Shown: positions 1-6,894, counted from the stretch's first letter. The stretch is 9,589 nucleotides of DNA from Pseudomonadota bacterium (GCA_030591305.1 JAUVBI010000114.1:1-9589); one strand, 5' to 3'. Numbers and translations are program-made. Notes: a model not told the origin generated them from the sequence alone.

Positions 1-1
1 C

Positions 2-1183
2 ATCTGGATGCCAGATGAAACCCTGGAGGTACGTGCGCGGGTAAGGGCGTTTGCCGATGCCGTGGTACGACCAATGGCTCATAGTTTAAATAATACTCCT
101 GAAAATATAGAGGCCTTCCCCTGGGAGCTGGTAAAACTTATGGGTGATGCCGGCCTTTTTCGCATACCCTTCGAAAAGAAATACGGCGGTGACGGGCTGG
201 AATATCCAACCCTCGCAACTATGGTGATGCTGGAAGAAATCTCCTATCTCAGCTCCGGGCTTGCCGCGGCCATGGTAGACGTGCAACTTATTCTGTTTGG
301 ACACACGCTCAAGCACGCCCAGGAGAGCGTTAAGAACAGGTTGTTTCCCGCACTGTGTGCTGGCGACATCGTCGGTTCTTTTGCCACCAGCGAACCGGCG
401 GCCAGTACAGACCTGAGCGTAAAGGCCCTGCAAACGGAAGCGCGAACGGTTAGCGGCGGCTACAAAATAAGTGGTCAAAAACGCTGGATTACCAACGCCC
501 CTGTGGCCCAACACATGTTTGTACTGTGCAAGATGGACAGTAGCATGAGTATGCTTCTGGTGGATATGAGTGCCGACGGTGTACGTGTGGGTGAGCCTGA
601 CAAGAAAATGGGTAATCACTGCCAACTGACTGCTGACGTTTATCTTGACGATGTATTCGTACCAGAGGAAAACCTGGTTGGGGATGCTGGCAAAGGTCTG
701 AAGGCAGCCCTGACATCCCTTACTCTGGGCAGGGTCGGGATAGGCGCCTGTGGCGTGGGCATGGCTCAGGCCGCTTTTGATTTTGCCGTGGACTACATGC
801 AAAAGAGACATGTATTTGGCAAGCCTATTTCCCAGTTCCAATATTGGCAGTTCAAATTTGCAGAGTATGCAACACAGCTGGAGAATGCTCGTAATCTCTA
901 TATTAAAGCTGCACTAACCGTGGACAAGAGTCGTCCCAATGTGCAAACCATGTGCGCCATGGCCAAACTGGATGGAAGTTCCCTGGCGGGTACAATTGCA
1001 CGCGATGCGATTCAAGTCTGTGGTGGTTATGGCTTTGTTAAAGAATTGGCGGCCACCGGTGAGCAATTTCCACTCGAAGCAATCTATCGAGATTCCAAAA
1101 TAGGGGAGATTTACGAGGGGGCCAATGAAATACAGCGGCTTGTAATAGCACGTGGTATTTTCGGTAAGGGAACTATTGGCTAG
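2..1183 (+). CDS. Acyl-CoA dehydrogenase (FAD-dependent), probably 5'-truncated by the window edge
   Basis: This gene encodes a flavoprotein that introduces the alpha,beta double bond into an acyl-CoA in beta-oxidation, passing electrons to ETF; it should be cytoplasmic. Numbering from the Met at base 8 (391 residues), an N-terminal helical domain is followed by SGQKRWITNA (155-164), a GRVGIGACGVGMAQAAFDF segment (241-259), RHVFGKPISQFQ (267-278), CGGYGF (338-343) and IYEGANEIQRLVIAR (368-382). E370 matches the catalytic base of short/medium-chain family members. The usual TEPxAGSD flavin/substrate loop reads TSEPAASTD (127-135). About eight extra residues (LAATGEQF) lie between CGGYGFVKE and the Glu motif. 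The frame is open to the left edge and the Met at base 8 starts close to the first conserved helix, so the true start is probably upstream. The gene converges on the molybdoenzyme operon. Family is certain; chain-length or steroid specificity cannot be read. Confidence 0.93.
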   Translation: MWMPDETLEVRARVRAFADAVVRPMAHSLNNTPENIEAFPWELVKLMGDAGLFRIPFEKKYGGDGLEYPTLATMVMLEEISYLSSGLAAAMVDVQLILFGHTLKHAQESVKNRLFPALCAGDIVGSFATSEPAASTDLSVKALQTEARTVSGGYKISGQKRWITNAPVAQHMFVLCKMDSSMSMLLVDMSADGVRVGEPDKKMGNHCQLTADVYLDDVFVPEENLVGDAGKGLKAALTSLTLGRVGIGACGVGMAQAAFDFAVDYMQKRHVFGKPISQFQYWQFKFAEYATQLENARNLYIKAALTVDKSRPNVQTMCAMAKLDGSSLAGTIARDAIQVCGGYGFVKELAATGEQFPLEAIYRDSKIGEIYEGANEIQRLVIARGIFGKGTIG

Positions 1184-1207
1184 CCAGAGGGATGATCGTA
1201 TAGTTCC
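1169..1207. repeat. 8-bp inverted repeat spanning the acyl-CoA dehydrogenase stop codon
   Basis: GGAACTAT (1169-1176) and ATAGTTCC (1200-1207) are perfect inverted copies separated by 23 bases. The intervening DNA contains the 10-bp palindrome TGGCTAGCCA, which includes the TAG stop. The RNA could form a stem at the end of the message, but no T-run follows on either strand, so it is not a canonical intrinsic terminator. It may only slow 3' decay or be chance. Confidence 0.3.
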
Positions 1208-1232
1208 ACCAAATACGGCGCTAACTATGTGG

Positions 1233-1248
1233 AAAAAAAGCTGGGCTT
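1233..1248 (-). terminator. Weak candidate terminator at the end of the molybdoenzyme operon
   Basis: On the minus strand, overlapping the chaperone stop codon, AAGC-CCA-GCTT forms a four-pair stem that runs directly into a tract of seven T residues. The stem is much shorter than normal for a rho-independent terminator, so this is tentative. No better terminator is visible in the 63 bases between the two convergent genes. Confidence 0.25.
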
Positions 1249-1885
1249 ATCCATTCATTGGTACCTGCCTGACCACAATTGTGTCACCTATAACTTCACT
1301 AAGATACGCGTGGTCGGCTTCTACAAACTCGCTAAGTAGCATCACCAATTGAGCGTAAACAGGGGTGTCCCTCTTAGTCAACGGCGCCTTCATCCCTTCA
1401 ATTAATGGCCTTAGGTGGCGTGTCAAAAAATCTCTTTGTGCCCTCAAAATAGCTATGTTGTTATCTTCGGACAAGCTTTCAAGGTAAGTGAGGTAGTGCA
1501 TGAACTCCAATTCAATCTGTAAAGAGTCGGGCCAAAAGTCATTATTACTGGAGGAAAAATCAAGTCCAAAATATTCGTAAAACCGGAACAGTTCCTCGAA
1601 TAACTTTTGATCCCCGTCGTTTGTATACGAGCGGCCGTGTAAAGAAACGGCAGCGGCTCCCGTATCAAAATTCACGGTAAAAACCTCCTCCAGGTCATCC
1701 AGAGTATGGTTACCTTCAATTCCTGGTGTAGCGGAATAAAAAGAATAAGGCAGGCCGCTATCGGCGCCTTCAAGCAAAGTAAATGTATTTTCCCCCAAAG
1801 ATTTTTGCCATACCCGGGCTGTCGGAAATGCCATGTAGGCACCAAATTGGCTGTATAGGCTACTTCTTGATTCTGACGCACGCAT
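1247..1885 (-). CDS. TorD/NarJ-like assembly chaperone (delta protein) of the molybdoenzyme
   Basis: This is a cytoplasmic chaperone expected to bind the catalytic subunit, help insert the molybdenum cofactor and prevent premature Tat export; it is not normally part of the mature enzyme. The protein is 212-214 residues, mostly helical, with no signal peptide. Family features, numbered from the upstream Met, are RFYEYFGLDF (103-112), PDSLQIELEFMHYLT (121-135) and DFLTRHLRPLI (154-164), the helix pattern of TorD/DmsD/NarJ proteins. Two ATGs compete. The one at 1891 has a purine-rich AAGAG directly abutting it, whereas the one at 1885 has the same element six bases away; 1885 is therefore preferred, giving a protein starting MRASESR. 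It is the last gene of the operon, in the same position as EbdD in the ebdABCD layout. Family is confident; partner is inferred from adjacency. Confidence 0.88.
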   Translation of the reverse strand: MRASESRSSLYSQFGAYMAFPTARVWQKSLGENTFTLLEGADSGLPYSFYSATPGIEGNHTLDDLEEVFTVNFDTGAAAVSLHGRSYTNDGDQKLFEELFRFYEYFGLDFSSSNNDFWPDSLQIELEFMHYLTYLESLSEDNNIAILRAQRDFLTRHLRPLIEGMKAPLTKRDTPVYAQLVMLLSEFVEADHAYLSEVIGDTIVVRQVPMNG

Positions 1886-1891
1886 AGGCAT

Positions 1892-1896
1892 CTCTT
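1892..1896 (-). promoter_or_regulatory. Ribosome binding site that decides the chaperone start
   Basis: The minus strand reads AAGAG here. It lies six bases before the ATG at 1883-1885 but immediately next to the ATG at 1889-1891. Normal spacing favours the downstream ATG and shortens the protein by two residues. Confidence 0.55.
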
Positions 1897-1922
1897 AATA
1901 ATGGGTGATTAACAGCAATGAA

Positions 1923-2576
1923 TCAGGCATCAATTTCAAACGGGAGCCAATTCCCCGAAAAAGATTTCTGTGCAGAACGTTCTTTGTTATTGCCATCCCA
2001 TACCGCAAAAGCAATACCGGAGATGGCACCGGGTTTGAAGCCAACCTGATCGTGCGAAATCATACTGCTGCGCAAACTGCGCTGAAACACCACGTGCCAA
2101 TGGCCATTGCGGTATTGGGAGGCCGCAGACAAGCCCAGCGTACTGCCGCCTCGACGTTTGCTGGTGCCAAATCCATGGGCTATAACATCGTATGGTTCCG
2201 CCTTGTCTGCACGCCAGAACCAGGCATTAACGGGGTTGTCGGCGTCACCCATTGTCATGGAATTTGCTGTGGGCGTCAGGGGGAACATCACGGCAAGGCT
2301 ATCGATAAACTGATCCAGGTCTTCGATCTTGTCGTCTCTGGATTCGTCTTTCCAGGACACATAAACATTGGCTGTTTTTTCATTGTGGGCAATCTTGAAC
2401 TTCAAATGGTTGATTTTGCCGTGATCTTCACTTAATGCCATAAAAGGCGAAAGGTGTTGCACCATGCCAACCGGCGTTTGGAACAGGTCGACATCGTGTT
2501 CTTTAACACCTGACCACGCACTGGAAAAAGGGTCCAGTAGTTTTTCATTCGATGCTTTTATATATGATAGTTTCAT
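1923..2576 (-). CDS. Haem b-binding gamma subunit of a type II DMSO-reductase-family dehydrogenase (EbdC-like)
   Basis: This electron-transfer subunit should take electrons from the iron-sulfur subunit through one haem b and pass them to a periplasmic acceptor such as cytochrome c. The 217-residue protein matches the roughly 215-residue EbdC size and the beta-sandwich haem domain shared by ethylbenzene, dimethylsulfide and selenate enzymes. Diagnostic segments are NSMTMGDADNPVNAWFWRAD (105-124, the family MGD..PVN.W.W motif) and QKSFSGNWLPFEID near the end. M109 and K204 fall where the Met and Lys haem ligands of EbdC sit; this assignment is from memory of the family plus position. There is no hydrophobic N-terminal segment, so export probably depends on the Tat signal of the alpha subunit. 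The start has AAGGA seven bases upstream. It lies 39 bp after the beta gene and 37 bp before the preferred chaperone start. Confidence 0.9.
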   Translation of the reverse strand: MKLSYIKASNEKLLDPFSSAWSGVKEHDVDLFQTPVGMVQHLSPFMALSEDHGKINHLKFKIAHNEKTANVYVSWKDESRDDKIEDLDQFIDSLAVMFPLTPTANSMTMGDADNPVNAWFWRADKAEPYDVIAHGFGTSKRRGGSTLGLSAASQYRNGHWHVVFQRSLRSSMISHDQVGFKPGAISGIAFAVWDGNNKERSAQKSFSGNWLPFEIDA

Positions 2577-2615
2577 CCAATTATCCTTTCCAGGTACATT
2601 GTATTTAGATCGGGT

Positions 2616-3659
2616 TTATACCGGGTCGTTGGTAAATTGCGCGAACCTGTCGTGCCATTTACGGCTGATAAGTAAATCCATAAGCTCTGACGGTTCACCC
2701 CGTTTTCTTTTTTCTCTTTCCGCAATTACCACACCCAGGGCCCGGTGAACATCCTTGCCAAAATAAGATTCAAGCACAGAGGCAGGCATGCGCATTTCGT
2801 CTGTCAGTTCCATATCTTCATCGTAGGCCAGGGCGGACATTGGCGGCACATAATAGACATTGGGCTGGGTGCCGTACTCCGGGTGCAGGGGAATAGCCAC
2901 TTTCCACTTGTGTACCAGCTTATTGACCAGACTGTCCTGGTCACCAATATGGCCGAATGCGCGGGTTCGTCCCGGGCACTGGCGATTACAAGCACTGGCT
3001 ATACCCTCATCAATTCGCGGAAAGCATTCAATACACTTCTCGCTTTTCTGGGTAACCGGGTTGAAGAACACCATCTTGTAGGGACACGCTTCAACGCAAT
3101 GCCTGTGGCCTTCGCACTTATCCTGGTCGATGAGAACAATGCCGTCATCGCGTTTGGAAATAGCATTACGCGAACAGGCATCGATACAGGCGGCATGGCT
3201 GCAATGATTGCATTTTTTTGGCAGGTAAAAATGGTAGGGGTTAGGCCAGTCGCCGTCACCCTGGTCTTCATCCCAGTTGTAGGTCCATTCGGGTGTGCCG
3301 CCCTGAGCTGATTTGGGTTGCAAATGGACGGATTGTCCCTTTCCACCATACAGTACCTCCTTATGGTTGAACTGCAGGTTGTCACCATTGTCAACCAGGG
3401 TGGGAATGATACCTGCACGTGGGTTGCCGCGCTCATCGTAGCCACCTCCCTTGCTCTCAAAGCCCCGGGGGAAACCCTGGCCGGGAGCTGTTGCCACACT
3501 CATCCAGCGCATGTGTTCTGCACCTTCGCGGTCTGTCCACAAGGTTTTACAGGCGACCGTACAGGCCTGACAGGCCATGCATTTGTTGAGGTCGATAACA
3601 GTGGCGACCTGTTTAGAGGACGACATAAGCTCTTGCTTACTTGGTACATTAATATTCAT
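2616..3659 (-). CDS. Iron-sulfur beta subunit of a type II DMSO-reductase-family dehydrogenase (NarH/EbdB-like)
   Basis: This subunit should relay electrons from the molybdenum subunit to the haem subunit. The 347-residue protein has four cysteine groups. C27/C30/C33/C37 form the first and C150/C153/C158/C162 the second. C182/C188/C192 form the third, which has only three cysteines, and C209/C212/C224/C228 the fourth. Fifteen cysteines fit three [4Fe-4S] clusters plus one [3Fe-4S] cluster, the known NarH/EbdB arrangement. The PGRTRAFGHIGD segment (229-240) after the last group is also family-typical. In the third group the residue that is Trp in NarH is His (H185). The length is close to EbdB (about 350) and far short of NarH (about 510). 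There is no signal peptide, so it is likely co-exported with alpha. The start is supported by AAAGGA about eight bases upstream; the gene begins 20 bp after the alpha stop. Confidence 0.95.
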   Translation of the reverse strand: MNINVPSKQELMSSSKQVATVIDLNKCMACQACTVACKTLWTDREGAEHMRWMSVATAPGQGFPRGFESKGGGYDERGNPRAGIIPTLVDNGDNLQFNHKEVLYGGKGQSVHLQPKSAQGGTPEWTYNWDEDQGDGDWPNPYHFYLPKKCNHCSHAACIDACSRNAISKRDDGIVLIDQDKCEGHRHCVEACPYKMVFFNPVTQKSEKCIECFPRIDEGIASACNRQCPGRTRAFGHIGDQDSLVNKLVHKWKVAIPLHPEYGTQPNVYYVPPMSALAYDEDMELTDEMRMPASVLESYFGKDVHRALGVVIAEREKRKRGEPSELMDLLISRKWHDRFAQFTNDPV

Positions 3660-3679
3660 TTTTTGAATCCTTTAGCTGT

Positions 3680-6577
3680 TCAAGCAGGCACTTTTTCAAA
3701 ATTCACACGCAGAGCACGGTCACCGGTGGGATTGGGTGAGCCAACAAAGAAACGATGGCGCAATTGTTTGTAGTCCATCGCCAGGTGGATACCCTTGGGC
3801 ATGCCAATCAACATGGCATCATGTGACTTCCAGTCCTTGAACTGGTTGGGCTCCCACATATAAACAGCGATCTGGTCAGGGCCAACCCCGGCAGAAGTCG
3901 AGGCCATCAACTCGGATGAGTCGTAATCGTTGTACATGCGAATCATGTCGCCATCACTAATGCCTCTTCTCTTGGCCTCCTGCCTATTGATAAACGCAAC
4001 GGGTTGGCCGCGGTGCAATCTCATCATCATGGGTGTCATCTGGTGTAGCGTATGAACGCTGATTCGAGGGTGGCCACTGATAAGATGATAGGGATGCATG
4101 CCGCCTATTGGCGGAAGATCCTTGTGCACAGGGTGGGCTTCGCCGGCTTCAATAAACCAGTCATGGTCCATATAAAACTGGGCCCGACGGGTATGGGTGG
4201 CATAAGGCAGTTTTTTCTCGACATTCCAACCCATGGCATAAAAAGGTTTATCTGGCACCACATCACTGGCCTGGGTTTCGCGCTGGTGCATGGCCCCCAT
4301 GGATTGAACTCGCACGGTGCCGTCTTTTTCAAACTGCTCAAAGGTATAACCCCTGGGCATGATGCCAGTTGCTTCATTGAGTGCGACAAACTCCTTTTGC
4401 ACATCGAGGTTTGTCAACAGCTCGCCGCCCAGAGTAAAATTGTTATGCAGGTCGGCATACTTCTGCTTTAGCCCCATGTTATCGACAAACTCGCTCATTC
4501 CACGGGCGGCGGCGCGTTCACCAATTTTTCTCATCAGGTCTACAAAAATTTCCCATTCAGCTCGGGCTTCACCGGGTGGACTAACGGCTTTTTGCTGCAT
4601 GGATATAAATGGAAGAAAACCAAACGAGGCGGTCATATCTTCTTTTTCGTAGTACCAGGCCGCAGGAAGAACAATGTCCGCATAAGAGGCCGAACTGGAC
4701 ATGCGCGTTTCAATGTTAAAAATCATCTTCGCCTTGGGCCAGAGATTCTCTGTGTACATTCTGCGCCCACTGCGCTGGCGACGCAGGGGGTTGTGAGCCA
4801 TATACATTAGTACCTGGGGGGCGGTTTCCAGTAACGTATCATCAATAATGCCTTTCTCTACACCCTCCCTGAAATAGTCCCCGAAGGTTTTACCTACAGC
4901 CTGATCCTGCCATTCCTGGCGATCCCACAACTGGCTATACCCGGCGTGTTTATACATCCACAATGATGGGGGTATCCAGCCAAACTTTTTGGTCAACTCG
5001 GTCATAATGTCATTGCCGATTTGTTCGCGAGTGGCGTGAGGATCATTTTCCAGAATCTGTTTAGCCATCACTTTTTCGAAATCATGTAGCTGCTTTAATC
5101 CACCATTGGCAATGGTCTTTTTCGCCATAAATAAGAATTCAGCATGGTCGGCAAAAGCGATGAAGTTGTTAGTGCCGGTGCCCGGTTTTCCCCAGTTGCC
5201 AGTGAGGCCCATTGCCAGTAAAGCAGACCTTTCCATCAGGTCGCCGTGGTAGTGTTTGGCCGAGGTAAACCCGATATACAGATGAGTGCGCCGGGTAGAC
5301 ACTTTTTTAGCCATCATACGAATAACGCTGGGTTTGATACGGCAAATTTCAGACGCCTTTTCCGGTGTGGAATCTTGGTCCAGGCTTGCCTTCAATCGGG
5401 CCAGTGAGGGCTCTACCTGCACTTTCTGACCATTTTTTAATATGACGTCCCAGCTTCCTTTCAGAGCTTGTGTGCCATCAAAACTCAGAGTTCCCTGGGG
5501 TGCCTCTGCTAGCGCATTAGTTTTCAGGTCGTAAAAATAGAGCTGATCCGGGCGGCCACCATTCATATCTTCCGCCGTCAGAAATTTGTGGTTATCCTTT
5601 CTAATCAGCATGGCTAAATCTGTTTGCTCCCGCACGAAGTCCTTATCGTGCCAATCGTTGGCCAGAATTTCCTGACACACCCCCAGCCAGAAAGCTGAAT
5701 CTGAAGCGGCCTTGACAGGAATATGAATGTCGGCGTGAACACCACTGGCATTGAAATCCGGGCTTAATATGACGATCTCCGACCCGTTGTAGCGCGCCTC
5801 GGTAATGAAGTGATAAACCGGTGGTGCGGTATAAGCCCAGTTGGTATGGGTAAATATCAACAGCTCGGCATCCATGAGGTTGTCACAGGAGAACCCCATG
5901 CGCATCTTGCCGAAAACATGCGAAATCCCCTTGAGATCATCGCCAATCTCAACGTTGAAGTCGGGAGCCAGCCCTCCCAGTATTCCTGTCATTCTTGCAG
6001 CGCCAGCCCAGGCCGCGGAACCTGCGTGAACATGTGGCGCATCCAGATGAAAGCCTCCAGGCCCCACGTCCTGATGTGCATCCAAAATTGCATCGGCAAT
6101 GTCAGTTAGCGCCTCGTCCCAGCTAATGCGCTTCCATTTACCTTCCCCGCGCTCGCCCAGGCGCTTCATTGGGTAACGCAACCGCTCTTCGCTGTAGAGC
6201 AGGCTGTGAAAGCCACAGCCTTTTTGGCAGCCAAGAGGATTAAAGTCAGGGTAGTTATCATTGGAGGCGTGAGCCTTTGCCGTTTGTTCCTCACGCCAGA
6301 CGATGCCATTTTTGCTGTACACGCGAAAAGAACAGCCTGCAGGAAGACACTGGTTGTTGTGGGAACCCCAGGAAATGTCATCCCACTGCCACTCATTGCG
6401 ATAGACATCTTCCCAGGAGTTATAGGAAATTTTGGATTTCCCGCTAGCAAGGTCATCTAGAAACGACTCTGATGTAAGTCCATTGAGCGAAACCAGTGAA
6501 AGCCCAGCCCCTACGCTGCCTACCTTGATAAAGTCGCGCCTGTTTAAACCATGCTTTTGCGCATTACCCTTGTTCAT
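3680..6577 (-). CDS. Catalytic molybdopterin alpha subunit, ethylbenzene/steroid C25 dehydrogenase-like (type II DMSO reductase family)
   Basis: This is the Mo-bis-MGD catalytic subunit, acting in the periplasm. The 965-residue protein starts with a Tat signal (NRRDFIK at 12-18, hydrophobic stretch to about 34). A His/Cys cluster site follows: H73, C77, C82 and C117 (in NPLGCQKGC), the FS0 pattern of NarG-type enzymes. After it come RISWDEAL (150-157) and a helix with PHVHAGSAAW (181-190). D214, in EIGDDLKG, aligns by context with the Asp molybdenum ligand of NarG/EbdA. HFITEARYNGSEIVILSPDF (256-275) and EQTDLAMLIRKD are further family landmarks. Residues from about 825 to the end are the C-terminal dinucleotide-binding domain (HPYHLISGHPRISVH). 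Length is near EbdA and the roughly 108-kDa steroid C25 dehydrogenase alpha subunit, and far short of NarG (about 1,245). AAAAGG lies eight bases before the ATG. It is first in an A-B-C-D operon. Oxygen-independent hydroxylation of a C-H bond is inferred; the exact substrate is unknown. A thiosulfate/sulfide- or oxyanion-type reductase is less likely on gene order. Confidence 0.93.
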   Translation of the reverse strand: MNKGNAQKHGLNRRDFIKVGSVGAGLSLVSLNGLTSESFLDDLASGKSKISYNSWEDVYRNEWQWDDISWGSHNNQCLPAGCSFRVYSKNGIVWREEQTAKAHASNDNYPDFNPLGCQKGCGFHSLLYSEERLRYPMKRLGERGEGKWKRISWDEALTDIADAILDAHQDVGPGGFHLDAPHVHAGSAAWAGAARMTGILGGLAPDFNVEIGDDLKGISHVFGKMRMGFSCDNLMDAELLIFTHTNWAYTAPPVYHFITEARYNGSEIVILSPDFNASGVHADIHIPVKAASDSAFWLGVCQEILANDWHDKDFVREQTDLAMLIRKDNHKFLTAEDMNGGRPDQLYFYDLKTNALAEAPQGTLSFDGTQALKGSWDVILKNGQKVQVEPSLARLKASLDQDSTPEKASEICRIKPSVIRMMAKKVSTRRTHLYIGFTSAKHYHGDLMERSALLAMGLTGNWGKPGTGTNNFIAFADHAEFLFMAKKTIANGGLKQLHDFEKVMAKQILENDPHATREQIGNDIMTELTKKFGWIPPSLWMYKHAGYSQLWDRQEWQDQAVGKTFGDYFREGVEKGIIDDTLLETAPQVLMYMAHNPLRRQRSGRRMYTENLWPKAKMIFNIETRMSSSASYADIVLPAAWYYEKEDMTASFGFLPFISMQQKAVSPPGEARAEWEIFVDLMRKIGERAAARGMSEFVDNMGLKQKYADLHNNFTLGGELLTNLDVQKEFVALNEATGIMPRGYTFEQFEKDGTVRVQSMGAMHQRETQASDVVPDKPFYAMGWNVEKKLPYATHTRRAQFYMDHDWFIEAGEAHPVHKDLPPIGGMHPYHLISGHPRISVHTLHQMTPMMMRLHRGQPVAFINRQEAKRRGISDGDMIRMYNDYDSSELMASTSAGVGPDQIAVYMWEPNQFKDWKSHDAMLIGMPKGIHLAMDYKQLRHRFFVGSPNPTGDRALRVNFEKVPA

Positions 6578-6592
6578 ATGCGATACCTTTTA

Positions 6593-6607
6593 GCACTCTA
6601 CCAGTGC
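6593..6607. promoter_or_regulatory. Small palindrome GCACT-5-AGTGC just upstream of the alpha-subunit gene
   Basis: GCACT (6593-6597) and AGTGC (6603-6607) are perfect inverted copies around CTACC, ending 16 bases before the alpha start codon. It would sit near the transcription start if TACAAT at 6613-6618 (minus strand) is the -10. It could be an operator or a 5'-leader hairpin; short arms leave chance as an alternative. Confidence 0.35.
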
Positions 6608-6610
6608 GAC

Positions 6611-6700
6611 AAATTGTACTCCGACACCAACCGATGATGGCATTCAGGGATGCAGCCGAGCTGCTAACTGCGGCGTGCTTCCAATTTCTGAGTACAGTTT
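6611..6700. repeat. Widely spaced 11-bp inverted repeat with an internal hairpin
   Basis: AAATTGTACTC (6611-6621) and GAGTACAGTTT (6690-6700) are inverted copies matching at 10 of 11 positions, 68 bases apart. Between them GCAGC-CGA-GCTGC (6652-6664) can form a five-pair hairpin. The left copy includes the candidate TACAAT -10 hexamer of the operon on the minus strand. Paired regulator sites or RNA structure are both possible. Confidence 0.35.
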
Positions 6701-6725
6701 ATGTCAGGATTGCCAGAAACCGATC

Positions 6726-6760
6726 GTCACTAGATGACGTAGTGCTAGTCATGTAGTGAC
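6726..6760. promoter_or_regulatory. Two near-identical 13-bp palindromes with centres 22 bp apart (candidate operator pair)
   Basis: GTCACTAGATGAC (6726-6738) and GTCATGTAGTGAC (6748-6760) each have the inverted form GTCA-5-TGAC, and each is the reverse complement of the other with a single mismatch. Their centres (6732 and 6754) are 22 bp apart, about two helical turns, so two dimers could bind one DNA face. The whole 35-bp block is also one large inverted repeat with a 9-bp spacer. It lies about 150 bp before the alpha start and about 190 bp before the DUF3604 start. The binding protein is unknown; it does not match the KstR, FNR or FadR consensus forms I know. Confidence 0.55.
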
Positions 6761-6871
6761 AGTAAGAGCTTGGGGTGTTAGCAACAAATAGAATTGTCCG
6801 GTTCTGTAGCAAGTAGCTTGGCTATCTTGTGGGTTTGGCTTAGATTGAGTAGTATCGGGCAGTTCACAAAA

Positions 6872-6894
6872 GGTTTTAGCATGTTAATAAAACC
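6872..6894 (+). promoter_or_regulatory. Leader hairpin GGTTTTA-9-TAAAACC ahead of the DUF3604 gene
   Basis: A perfect seven-pair inverted repeat with a nine-base loop sits 54 bases before the DUF3604 start codon. It would lie in the 5' leader if transcription starts near 6800. It is AT-rich and not followed by a T-run, so it is not an obvious terminator; an operator or leader structure is possible. Confidence 0.3.

Noticed and set aside
86..841. Long open frame (251 codons) antisense to the acyl-CoA dehydrogenase.
   Set aside because: The sense frame encodes a complete set of conserved family motifs; the antisense product shows no recognisable domain.
1905..2435. A 176-codon plus-strand open frame opposite the gamma subunit.
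   Set aside because: It lies over a gene with clear haem-subunit motifs and its product has no recognisable domain or ribosome binding site.
2745..3773. Plus-strand open frames of 188 and 151 codons opposite the beta subunit.
   Set aside because: They are antisense shadows of the cysteine-rich beta gene; the His/Val-rich products look like reverse reading of its codons.
3680..6577. Assignment of the alpha subunit as a respiratory nitrate reductase (NarG).
   Set aside because: The protein is about 280 residues shorter than NarG, beta is far shorter than NarH, the operon has a soluble haem subunit instead of membrane NarI, and a Tat signal is present.
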